Shown piece by piece: positions 12,055-22,190 of a DNA stretch of 64,000 bases (positions are counted from its first letter, which is position 1; each line of letters opens with the position of its first letter). The position numbers and the translations under genes were made by a program. Under the pieces are notes generated by a model. That model made no database searches, was not told where the DNA came from, and worked only from the letters and a program-made list of their open reading frames with translations. This DNA comes from Brachyhypopomus gauderio. Taxonomy: Eukaryota > Chordata > Actinopteri > Gymnotiformes > Hypopomidae. Location of the stretch: contig NC_135226.1 of the NCBI RefSeq assembly GCF_052324685.1, positions 15,208,887-15,272,886 of the forward strand, given 5' to 3'.

Positions 12055-12666
12055 TTCTGCTGCTTTCAAGTCCAACTATGAACGATTGCTTCTGACTGGA
12101 GTCTAAGCCCCGCCCCAAATTCAGGCGAGCGTTCCTATTGGACAGTGATTAGATTTCATTCTGGCACGAACACAGCTTCGCAGAGACACACAGTGGAATA
12201 CAATGACGCTCAGTCGATTGCATTTCAAGGTGGCTTCTGGCACGAATTCAGCGTTTCTTTCTTTAAATACAAATCCACACACACTGGAGCTTTTACTTTT
12301 CATTGTGGCATGTTTTCATCACATCAGTGTTTAAATCAATCTCGTGATCATTACATTTAAAGGAGACATTTATGTCAGAAATACCGTACGGTGAAAAGCA
12401 ATACCTCGGTGCCGTGATTACATTTCGAGCTGTATTATATTCAATTCTGGCACAAATTCAGCGTTTTGGTTTTGAATGGTAATTCTTGTGTATTGTTTTT
12501 CAATAAAGAGATAAAGTGCATTGAAATGTAATGTAATAGTGCTTTTGCATTTCATTGTGGCACGTATTCTGCATGTTTGTATGGAAAAGCAATGCATTTT
12601 GTGGATTGCATTTCCATTTTTGCCTAGTAGCGATTACATTTCGAATAGGCACGGAATCATCTCCAT

Positions 12667-13493
12667 ACCAACTGATATAATTCATATCCAATATTAACTA
12701 TATACAGTCATGTCCTTCAGTTAACTTCTGTTTACCCTCCACTGTCTGCAGAACTTGTTACATATATTTTGTAATTTAAATCAATATATGCCTACAATTA
12801 AGACAGTAAAAAGACCAAAATGTAGGAGAAGGAGTTATGGGCTACTGAGTGTTGTCATTACACGAATGCAGATGGGCATTTTTCACAGGTAATGGGGAAC
12901 TTCCCGTTTCTTCTTTCACAAATGAATGTGTTAATTTATATTGCCTAACAAAACCTATACAACAGTACGTTCAGCTTAACACATAGATTTGCATACTCTA
13001 CCTTAATTATTTGTATGTGGTCGTCATCACGTTATCTATCATTGATTTGGGCTAGAACGACTAGTTTATCAGGTGACCAGTCGGCTAAAAATGCTTAGTA
13101 GTTTGGTGCTGTATGAGACATTTTACTGCACAAGAAAATGATTTCACGTTGGGCTTAGAGGGCAAACGGTAGATTTGACTTGATGTGTATGTGACCTGGC
13201 TGGTGGGGCACGGGAGAAGAAGTCTATCTGTGACCGTGTGTGTTGTGCTGAAGACGCTTCCTTCCACTCGCTGAACTGAACTGCAGCTGCAGCGCATCTG
13301 GTGTTAAAGGAAGAGAGAGGTCGGGTGTGTGCGAGGTTGTGGCGCATTTAGGGCATTGTTTTTAATCGCTCAGGTTTTCAAAAGATCATTTCAAACCGAC
13401 CTTAGTAAAATGATTTTAAAAAAAGTTTTCAAAAGGGCACTTTCGTTGATAAAGGGCAGAGCTGGTGTCTATGTGTGCACGCCACTGCAATAA
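12667..13493. other. No gene recognised
   Basis: About 0.8 kb between the palindrome and the solo LTR. Short ORFs on the minus strand (13085-13347) have no domain or splice support. The last bases, AATAA, are the left target-site copy of the solo LTR. Confidence 0.4.
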
Positions 13494-13888
13494 TGTCAGG
13501 AATGCCACCTGATCTTTCCTAATCAACCTCACCTGCCCCTCATCACCACGCCCCCTTCAGCCTTACTTAAGCACTTCACCAGCACATCTCAGTTGCGAAG
13601 TATTGCCGACTCATGCCGCGTACCAAGCCGTTCTATATCCTGTCTGCTCTCCTGTGTCCTGACCCTCGCTTACGTCCCCGACCTTGTCTCCTGCCTAATC
13701 CCTCTGTACCTCCTGACTTCTGCTCCCCCGGTATGACCCTGGACCGTCCTGACCACGTCAAGAACACGCTGTTACTACTGATCCTAGTACTCTTGATTCA
13801 CCTGCCTGTGTTTGTACCAGCGTCTCATTTAAATAAAAGCGGTGTTCTTCCGCATTTGGATCCCTCTCTGCCTGTTCAATACGTTACA
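13494..13888 (+). mobile_element. Solo LTR (Gypsy-like)
   Basis: A 395-bp segment begins TGTCAGGAAT, ends ACGTTACA, and is flanked by a 5-bp duplication AATAA (13489-13493 and 13889-13893). A polyadenylation signal AATAAA lies at about 13833, shortly before the end, which fixes the plus orientation. No internal region or second LTR is present, so it is a solo LTR left by LTR-LTR recombination. The proline/leucine-rich ORF at 13613 lies mostly inside the LTR and is not a gene. Confidence 0.88.
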
Positions 13889-13893
13889 AATAA

Positions 13894-14603
13894 CCTGTTT
13901 TACTTCCCTTTCCTCATCATAGAGCTGCTGGATTTTCGTCGACATTGTCTTTCTGGACGGTAGTTCGTAACTTGCATCAATTGACGCAATGTGCAGCGCT
14001 TCTTGTAAGCCTTTATCTTCGATCACAGAGAGCGAACAACACTGCAAATAATGTGACGCGTCATGTTTAAACGCGTGCGGAGTCGCGAGCTACGGCCACT
14101 CGCGAAAGTTTAATCAGGCTTAATGGTTCAACGAAGGTAATTTAAAAACCAGGACATTTCCTCACTTAAAAAAAAACCCGGGACAGGATGTGAAATACGG
14201 ACGTTTGGTCACCCGATCGCACTAGGAATACATTTAGCAGCTAAGTGATCATTACTGACCTGCGCATTAGCACCAACATGTTTTGCGTTGAGGTGGTAAC
14301 GAAGGGTGGAAGTGCTCCTGTGATAAGCGAACTCCTTCCTACATAAAGTGCAAATAACACAATTTTTGTTTGTACTTCCATCTGGAAGTTTCTTATATTT
14401 AAATTTCCCATCCACCAGCGTAGCCTCTTCAGTCATCTCCATCATGATCTTATTGTACGTCCATATAATCTGTTTGCCCGGAACTCGTGCACTTAGAGTG
14501 TCTCATGCGTTAAATGCGTTAAAATGCGTAAATCTTTTTAGTGCGTTAATTTTCCTGTAATTAATTAATCAATCGAAATTAACGCGTTAAAGTCCCACCA
14601 CTA
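13894..14603 (-). pseudogene. hAT (BED-finger) transposase remnant
   Basis: On the minus strand the element end TAGTGGTGGGACTTTAACGC begins at 14603. Next comes an ORF starting at 14445 with a BED-type zinc finger: CTLC, then HLNAKH about 18 residues later. BED fingers bind the terminal repeats of hAT elements. After a non-homologous insertion of about 150 bp, a second transposase fragment follows around 14035-13894 with LSVIEDKGLQEALHIAS and ELPSRKTMSTKIQQLYDEE, the region preceding the catalytic core in ZBED/hAT proteins. The DDE core is missing. The Gypsy-like solo LTR sits directly beyond at 13888. It is a broken element with no functional transposase. Confidence 0.8.
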
Positions 14604-15239
14604 ATTACTATATATTATTTTATATTTATATCTTACGTGTTGCAGAGGTCTGAAATTGCTGTAGTCTGATTTATGTTCTAAGGGTCTGCGTTCTGAAGGG
14701 TGTGCGAGGCCTGGGGTGGTGGGCTATGTGTGATATTTTTTCATGGCTCAAATCCCTGGGAGAGCCCCCATCACCAAAAGATGAGACTATTATCATATCG
14801 TTGTAGAGGTAAACAAAAGAGCATTGAAGGTATTACATACTTTAAACAAGGTAATGCATGCTTAATTGAGAGCTTGTAGAGTACAATGTAAATCAACAGT
14901 AAAATCATAAAAATTCATTAAAAAAACTCAAGAAATTAGTATTTAAAAAATTTATTGAACATGACACATTTAAAGTTACCATTACATGTACAAAGTTACA
15001 AATATTTACAGTACAGGCTAAATACAAACTAATGGTTGTTATGTTCACAAAGGCTACTAAAACGTGCTACAGTGATGCAATTTATTGTTAGCAATTTTAA
15101 ATGGAATAATTTATTAGGGGTAGAATAATTGGAAACATGTGAATTTGTGCATAAAGTATGAGTGTGAGAATAGGTTCATTCCTGGTCAAATCAATTTTAA
15201 AAGAATGTTTAATTTGTCTTTTTAGTGGGAAATGTAGTG
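14604..15239. other. No gene recognised
   Basis: AT-rich spacer between the hAT remnant and the hairpin MITE. No domain or splice-supported exon was seen. Confidence 0.4.
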
Positions 15240-15346
15240 GGGTGGGTTTCCCGAAACGTTCTTAGCGCTAAGTACTTCGTAACCTCGTATGAAACGTATA
15301 AGGTTAAAAAGTACTTAGCGCTACGAACGTTTCGGGAAACTCACCC
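15240..15346. mobile_element. Short palindromic MITE
   Basis: A 107-bp near-perfect inverted repeat. The left arm runs GGTGGGTTTCCCGAAACGTT and onward through TTAGCGCTAAGTAC. The right arm mirrors it and ends GGGAAACTCACC. A possible target duplication GTGG flanks it. No coding capacity; the transcript would fold into one long hairpin. Confidence 0.8.
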
Positions 15347-15351
15347 GTGGT

Positions 15352-17432
15352 CTTTGCTAACGCGACATCAGAGGAGCTACTGGGAGAGCAGCCTCATCTA
15401 CCTGATGGAGAAGTGGCTAAATGAACTAACGCCGGACTCACACATAATCATGGACGGTTTTTGTCTACTTTGAGCAGACAGAACCAGGGAGAGTGCTAAG
15501 AAGAGAGGAGGGGGTCTGGCTGTGTTTGTGAATGATAGATGGTGTAACTCTAGGCACTTAACCATCAAGGAAACACTCTGTAGTAAGGACATTGAACTGC
15601 TAGACGTTAGCATGAGACTACTATATTCCTCTGGATTTTTCAAGTTATGGTGATAACTGTGTATGTGCCGCCCTCTGCAAACGCTGATGCAGCTTGTGAT
15701 GTCCTTCATGCTACCAGGTGGAAACAACACCTACAGGAAGAAGATGGAGGACCAGCTGCAGCAGAGCAACATCAGGGGGGTTTGGAGGAGTTTGAACTCA
15801 ATCTCAGGCCACAACACAAGCCCTAAGGTTGTTGGAGATTTAGAATGGGTGGACAACTTGAAGCAGTTTTTTAACAGGTTTGACCAGTCACCCACCCCTC
15901 CCCCAGCCCAGCCATCCTGGCTGTCAGACTCATCATCCTTAATGTCTTCCAGCTTATCTTCTCAGGTACTCACACCTCTAGGCTCTCAATCATCACCTTC
16001 CCGTTTCACTTCAGTGTTTTCCATCTCACAGCCCCCCTCCCCCACCTCAGAGGACTTCTCTCCACAGCCCCTCTCCATCCTGTCCTTTTCAACTCATCTA
16101 GTGAGGAATGAGCTCCCAAAGATAAAGGTGCGTAAAGCTGCAGGTCCAGATGGTATCAGTTCCAGGCTACTGAGGTGCTGCGCAGATAAACTGTGTGGCA
16201 TTTTGGGTTTCATGTTCAACCTGAGCCTGAAGCTGGGGACAGTACCACACAGGGCCGGCGCCAGGACATATACAGTGGGGGGGGGGCGTCAGAAAATTTC
16301 GGGGTGGCGAACGTAAGTTGTTGACTGGAGGCAGGGCCAACGTAAGTTGTTGACGGGGGGGGGGGGGGGGGGTGATCGATAGATCAGAGGTAAATAAACC
16401 CTGAACCCTGAATAATTGGGTCTTATTATTAAGGGGGCGGGACACTTCGCCTGAGGCCTGAGGTGACGCCCCCTTTCGCCCCCCCCGTGGCACCGGGCCT
16501 GGTACCACAACTGTGGAAGAGCTCCTGTGTGGTACCGGTACCAAAGACCAAGCACCCAAAGGATCTGAGCAGCTTGAGAGCAGCTTGAACTATCTACAGT
16601 TCGCCTACCAGCCTGGCATCGGAGTGGATGATGCCATCATCTATCTCCTGCACTGAGCTCTGAACCTAGAGATGCCTGGTAGCACTGTGAGGATCATGTT
16701 CTTTGATTTCTCCAGTGCTTTCAACACCATACAGCCAGGACTTCTGAGGGTCAAGCTGGAGCTGTCAGGAGTGGACCACCACCTGTCCCAGTGGATACTG
16801 GACTACCTCACTGAACGCCCACAGTACGTGAGGACACAGGGCTGTGTCGCTGACAGGCTGGTCTGCAGTACGTGCTGTGGTGGCACCGTTCCTCTTCACC
16901 CTCTACACTGCAGACTTCTCCATCAACTCCTCGCACTACCATCTACAAAAGTTCTCGAATTACTCTGCCATATTTGGCCTCATCACAGACGGGGATGACG
17001 CAAAGTATAGACAGTGCACTCAGGACTTTGTGGACTGGTGCCAGCCGAACCACCTCCTGATCAATGCTGCTAAGACTAAGGAGCTGGTTGTGGATTCCTG
17101 CAGATGCAGACCCATCACACGAACACCGTTGAACATCCAGGTAGTGGACATTGAGATAGTGGACACCTACAAGTACCTGGGTGTTCACCTGAACAATAAA
17201 CTGGACTGGACTCACAACACTGATGCACTTTACAAAAAGGGTCAGAGCACTCTACCTGCTGAGAAGGTTGTGGTCCTTTGGAGTGCAGGTGGCACTCCTG
17301 AAGACCTTCTATGACTCTGTAGTCGCATCAGCCATCTTCTATGCGGCAGTATGTTGGAGTAGCAGCTTATCCGCAGCAGAGAGGAAGTGGTTAGATAAGC
17401 TCATCAAGAAGGCCAAGCAGTATGAGAAATGA
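15352..17432 (+). pseudogene. LINE retrotransposon ORF2, L2/CR1/Rex-like, degraded
   Basis: Fragments in shifting plus-strand frames encode an apurinic-type endonuclease end (ETWLNELTPDSHI-like region near 15405 and KKRGGGLAVFVNDRWCN near 15500) and a reverse transcriptase. RT landmarks are KAAGPDGISSRLLR (about 16133), QFAYQPGIGVDDAI (about 16600), FFDFSSAFNTIQPGLL (about 16698), and VDTYKYLGVHLNNKLDW followed by a short conserved C-terminus ending at 17432. Frames are broken by stops and indels. A hAT MITE interrupts it at 16250-16501. The catalytic Asp pair normally found in the KFSDDSAI-type motif is replaced in KFSNYSAIFG (about 16951), so the enzyme would be inactive even without the frameshifts. 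Confidence 0.88.
16250..16501. mobile_element. hAT-type MITE inserted in the LINE
   Basis: A 252-bp insertion with terminal inverted repeats CAGGGCCGGCGCC and (reverse) CAGGCCCGGTGCC, flanked by an 8-bp target duplication GTACCACA (16242-16249 and 16502-16509). Removing it rejoins the LINE reading at PHLWKSS-like coding sequence. It contains an 18-base G run (16355-16372) within a TTGTTGAC-G(n) motif that recurs elsewhere in the window. No coding capacity. Confidence 0.93.
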
Positions 17433-17641
17433 AGGTGTGGAGAGAATATATTACCATCTCATTTGATCATTGAAAGCTGTTTACGCAGAGCCAGACAATG
17501 TGTGTATTGGCCTGGAATGACTGCACAATTTTCTATGTATGATTTTAGGTCTTCAGTGTGCAGAGCCAAAGACTCGAGACAACAGAGATGTTTCACCCGC
17601 ATGACATTCCACTAAGGCCGTGGGCAAAGGTGTGTACAGAC

Positions 17642-18802
17642 TAGGGCTGGGTATTGATTCAAATTCCAAGAATCGATCCGATTCCGATTCTGAAGATTAA
17701 GAATCGATTTTTTTCGATTTAATCCGATTTAATCGATTCGATCCAATTCGATCCAATTCGGGGTTTAGTGTTATTAAAAATGTATTTGAGCTGTTTCCTG
17801 ACTGTGTACAGAAGCAACATGTTAAAACTAGTATTATATCGATATTAATCAGCAAATAGTTACTGGTAGTTGGTAGTTACTGATGGCTGGAAGACTGGTG
17901 AAAAGGGTCATCATAAATCTACCTTCAAGAAAGGTAATCCAGGACAATAAACAGGACATCTTTGAGGTGTCTATATCTGCAACAGTGGGCTCCTACTGGG
18001 ACACTAACCAGTGCATTATTATTATGATTTAAATAATTAAGAATTCACCCATAAGCTGTTGCTACCAAATGCATTTTTATTTTAAAAGTGCTCACACTTA
18101 ATAAACTGAAAGTATAAAATGTAAACGTGTATTTTTCTTTAAAGTGAGAATATAAGAACAGAACTCTCACGTTACGGTCCCCGACCCCTCCGTTTTGGGC
18201 GCGTTAACGTCGTCTGCGTCTAATCGTCTACGTCGGTGTATCTCCGTGGGTGCGGGTGCGTCTTGTGATAGTCCTTACCTGTGGCTCGTCTTGTCACGTG
18301 GGGTTTATGTGGTTTGTCTATTTAATTTGCGCTCGCGCAGCGTCCTGTGCTCGTCGTTGTTTGAGTCACACATGTTCTATGTAAACGTGTTTTATGTGCG
18401 CTGTCTGCGCTTCGGTAAATGTAATAAACGTAACGATTTGGAAAGTGCAAAGGATTCTGTCTCATCCATCGCCTTGCGCCCAACGTTACAAGAACATTTT
18501 AAACTTTTTTTAAACTGTAAAAACTGGGTAAACGGTCAGTGACACGGACTAACTGTAGTCACTGACACTGGATAAACTGTCCTTCTGTTTTTAGATTTCC
18601 GATTTGACTATCGTCGTTACCGGCACTGTCCGACGCCAAGTCGTTTTACAGTTAGTTAGACCGAGCACGCCTGCGTGAATTCAGTGACGAGGCGGGGGTA
18701 AAAGTTCACAAAAAAATCGATCTTTGGATGTACGAATCGATAATCAGATCATCATGCGAATCGATTCTGAATCGGAAAATCGATTTTTTCAACACAGGCC
18801 TA
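17642..18802. mobile_element. Non-autonomous hAT-type element inserted in the Gypsy integrase
   Basis: A 1161-bp insertion whose ends read TAGGGCTGGG and (reverse complement) TAGGCCTGTG. It is flanked by an 8-bp target duplication GTACAGAC (17634-17641 and 18803-18810). Its subterminal regions are rich in AATCGATT / ATCGATTC repeats on both sides. A solo LTR sits inside it at 18165-18490. No transposase reading frame. Confidence 0.92.
18165..18490 (+). mobile_element. Solo LTR nested inside the hAT element
   Basis: A 326-bp segment begins TCTCACGTTACGG and ends CAACGTTACA, flanked by a 5-bp duplication AGAAC (18160-18164 and 18491-18495). The polyadenylation signal AATAAA at 18421-18427 is consistent with plus orientation. 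The first dinucleotide is TC rather than TG, likely a point mutation. It is the innermost of three nested insertions. Confidence 0.8.
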
Positions 18803-19048
18803 GTACAGACCTATTCGCGTTCAATGATAGAAATAGTCAGATTGCGGTTGATTACTTGTCAAATTTCTGGGAAGTCTTCCATCTTCCAGACAAGGATTGA
18901 GCCAGTGTTATCCACAACCTGAAAGCTCACTTTGCAAGATGTGGAATCCCGGACATTGTGGTTTAAAATTATGGGCCGCAATATCGGCGTTGGGAATTTC
19001 AACGTTTCAGCAAAGTCTGAGACTGTAAGCATGTGACATCATCACCTA

Positions 19049-19466
19049 CACTACAGGCCAAAAGTTTGGACACACCTTCTCATTCAATGCGCTTTCTTTA
19101 TTTACATGACTATTTACATTGTAGATTCACTGAAGGCATCAAAACCATGAATGAATACATGTGGAGTTATGTACTGTACAAAAAAAGTGAAATAACTGAA
19201 AACATGTTTTATATTCTAGTTTCTTCAAAATAGCCATCCTTTGCTCTGATTACTGCTTTGCACATTCTTGGCATTCTCTCAATGAGCTTCCACTAATGAA
19301 CCCTGTTAAAGCAAACCTGAAGCCCATTTCAGGTGACTACCTCTTGAAGCTCACGGAGAGAATTCCAAGAGCAAAGGCTATTTTGAAGAAACTAGAATAT
19401 AAAACATGTTTTCAGTTATTTCACTTTTTTTTGTCAAGTACATTACTCCACATGTGTTCATTCATT
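19049..19466 (+). mobile_element. Tc1-like element, internally deleted and truncated
   Basis: The left terminus CACTACAGGCCAAAAGTTTG follows a TA dinucleotide (19047-19048), the Tc1/mariner target. The interior keeps the end of a transposase-like region and a 3' flank containing ACTAGAATATAAAACATG. The expected mirrored terminus is not found, so the right end is lost near 19466. Confidence 0.82.
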
Positions 19467-21146
19467 GGATACCTGATACATGATTGGATACCATGCTCAT
19501 GTTTATGCTGTGTTACCTGAACTGTTTGTCCTTTACTGTGTAGACTGGACTGTTAATTCTGTGCTCTTGAAATGCTGGATGTTCTTGCCGCGCAGTGCTG
19601 TGTTTTTGATGCTGTGAGTGGGACTGTTTATTGCCTTGTGCACGTTCTGCATGGTTGTGAGTTGTACTGTTGGTGCAGGTCTGATGCCCCTGAGTGAAGA
19701 GAGCGTCCTACTCACACTGTGAGTTGAGCTGCCCGTGCATTCTTGTTTTGGTTGTCCTATTTAATGCTGTGTTCATGCCATGCATTAATGTCATGCCTGA
19801 TTCTGTGCTGTGGAATATTATTGCCACTTAAGAATTTTTTATAAACCGGCCACACCAGTTTAAATAACCTTCACGTGTCCAGAACGCAGCACGGTCATTA
19901 ATTGTTTCTCACGGGATGTTTTTTATTGCTGCGATGCTAAGCACAACAAACAAAATCTAGCTTGCAACAAAGTGCAAATCTAGCTTGCTGAAAACGAGGG
20001 ACGTTCTGAACCACAAATTCTCCCAAACATTGAAGTAAAAGATGATGCCCCAAAGGAACTTTTGCCAAAGAAAGGAGCCGTGTCTGTTGTCAGGAAGTAC
20101 CGTATTTTCTCAACTATACAGCGCACCTCAATATAAGCCGCACCTACAAAGTAAAAAAAAAAAAAGGAAAATGTTTTATAAGCCACACCTGGCTAAAAGC
20201 CGCATATATCTACTGAACTGAATACATTTTAACGCAATCACAAATATGTGTCTTTCTAACTCGAAGCCTCTTTTCCTACTTTATTTGCACAACTTTGCTA
20301 GCTCACCCACTCAGCTCACTCCATTCGCTTCTTTGCTCACACGTCTTTTATTAAAATATTTTTTAATCTAAACGTGGGAATGTTAATACCACCTAATTCA
20401 CAATCTCAGGACCAGATCATATGTAGTGGATCAATAAAAAATTGCGGTTGCAGTAGTAGCTGCCCAGCCGCTAGTGAGCTTGGTTAATAATAATTTGGTT
20501 TTTAATTTGAGGACCGATGACATCTTGTCGTAATAGTTTTGTGAAGGCATCGTTGATATTTTTACATTAACATAGTTTACTCATTTAATCTCTGTGAATA
20601 TAACTTGTGGGCAAAATAATAACCAACCATGAACGCATTTGCCTCATTAAATCCACATAAATTGAAAAGCCGCATCTAAAATCCCGTTTCTCGTGGCCCA
20701 AGAGTGCGACATATTTGTTTACATGTGGTGTTTTCATCTAGTTTGTAGGTGGTTTTGGTCCATTCTTCACTTGAATTTGACGACAGGCTTCCAGTTATGG
20801 TGAGTTGTGGGTGATGAATCCAGCACCACACGCCCATGTTCATTTAAGATACAAAGATCTTTAAGAACACAGAAACAATTCTGAACCATTTTCTTATGTA
20901 GCTCATTGAAATAGCCTGGAAGAAAATTGTACTACTCGGTATTAAAAGGGATCCTCCAAAAACTTTAAATAAAAAGCAATAAATATGGAACCATAAATGG
21001 ATATAAATGCTGAATGTAAAGAAAATGCTTCTTTATTCTGTTACTCTATTCAATATGGAAAGATCTTCATGTACTTTTCTGAAATGTAGTTGCATTAAGG
21101 AAATTATTAAGGATAATCTTTTAAATAAAGTAGCAGTAACTTCCAA
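19467..21146. other. No gene; repeat fragments
   Basis: Non-coding. At about 20098 starts TACCGTATTTTCTCAACTAT followed by several ATAAGCCGCACC/AAAGCCGCAT motifs. This matches the opening of the palindrome spacer at 11554 and looks like a dispersed DNA transposon family. A T/A-rich stretch follows up to the ccdc9 exons. Confidence 0.45.
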
Positions 21147-22190
21147 ACATTTGTAATTGTGAGTTCTGAACATTGTACTGGTTCTGGCAGTCCAATGCAG
21201 TGGATATGAAGGAGAAAGATGCAGAGCTGGACAGACTGTTTGTGGCTCTGCACAAAAAGAATGATGCTCTAATGAGAAGATATCAGGTGGGTGTGCTGAA
21301 AGTTGCATGGCATTCTCCCCTTTCACTGTTTATTTCATGCGTGTTGTCTCCCAACCTCGTGGCTTTGCTGTGGAGAAGAGTACATGTATCTGTCTGGTAT
21401 TTATCATTTGTGATTGTGAGTTCTGAACATTGTGCTGGTTCCGACAGTCCAATGAATTGGAGCTGAAGAAGGTGAAAGATGCAGAGCTGGACAGACTGTT
21501 TGTGGCTCTGCGCAAAAAGAATGATGCTCTAATGAGAAGATATCAGGTGGGTGTGCTGAAAGTTGCACGGCATTCTCCCCTTTCACTGTTTATTTCATGC
21601 GTGTTGTCTCCCAACCTCGTGGTTTTGCTGTGGAGAAAAGTACATGTATCTGTCTGGTATTTAACATTTGTGATTGTGAGTTCTGAACATTGTGCTGGTT
21701 CCGACAGTCCAATGAATTGGAGCTGAAGAAGGTGAAAGATGCAGAGCTGGACAGACTGTTTGTGGCTCTGCGCAAAAAGAATGATGCTCTAATGAGAAGA
21801 TATCAGGTGGGTGTGCTGAAAGTTGCACGGCATTCTCCCCTTTCACTGTTTATTTCATGCGTGTTGTCTCCCAACCTCGTGGTTTTGCTGTGGAGAAGAG
21901 TACATGTATCTGTCTGGTATTTAACATTTGTGATTGTGAGTTCTGAACATTGTGCTGGTTCCGACAGTCCAATGCAGTTGATATGAAGAAGGAGGAGAAA
22001 TGTGCAGAGCTGGACAGACGTATTGAGGCTCTGCGCAAGAAAAACGAGGGCTTGATGAGAAGATATCAGGTGGGTGTGCTGAAAGTTGCATGGCATTCTC
22101 CCCTTTCACTGTTTATTTCATGCGTGTTGTCTCCCAACCTCGTGGGTTTGCTGTGGAGAAGAGTACATGTATCTGTCTGGTATGTATACA
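21147..22190 (+). repeat. Four tandem ~260-bp blocks, each with one ccdc9 exon
   Basis: Four consecutive near-identical blocks of about 260 bp, each containing intron 3' end, exon and following intron 5' part. Exon starts are at 21191, 21448, 21708 and 21968, giving spacings of 257, 260 and 260. Blocks 2 and 3 are almost identical; 1 and 4 differ more. The duplication includes splice acceptor (GACAG/GGCAG) and donor (GTGGGTG) in every block. Confidence 0.95.

Larger units (their letters stand above)
10701..12666. mobile_element. Giant palindromic (foldback) element
   Basis: The left arm at 10701-11553 is the near-perfect reverse complement of the right arm at 11808-12666, with a 254-bp spacer at 11554-11807. 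Both outer ends read ATGGAGATGATTCCGTGCC when viewed inward. Arms differ by only a few substitutions and small indels, for example near 11035 versus 12325. Each arm contains several degenerate copies of a motif around GTGCCAGAATGAAAT and an identical 44-codon ORF. The spacer begins TACCCGTATTTTCC and resembles the start of another repeat at about 20098, so it may be a nested insertion. No transposase is present. Whether this is a foldback transposon or a later inverted duplication cannot be decided from one copy. A related stretch occurs at about 38674-38742. Confidence 0.88.
17433..19046 (+). pseudogene. Ty3/Gypsy integrase fragment, interrupted
   Basis: Directly after the LINE, the plus strand reads SHLIIESCLRRARQCVYWPG, the His-Cys zinc-binding domain and following YWPGM motif of Gypsy integrases. 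Cys residues and a RQQR stretch follow, up to 17641. Beyond the insertion at 17642-18802 the integrase core resumes with AVDYLSNFWEVFHLPD and HFARCGIPDIVV, then a degraded equivalent of the SDNGPQF catalytic motif (reads NYGPQ), and HVTSSPT near 19046. Two in-frame stops and loss of the catalytic Asp in the DNGPQ position show it is dead. The Tc1-like element follows immediately. Confidence 0.85.

Noticed and set aside
13613..13963. 116-codon plus ORF
   Set aside because: It lies almost entirely inside a solo LTR with a defined target duplication.
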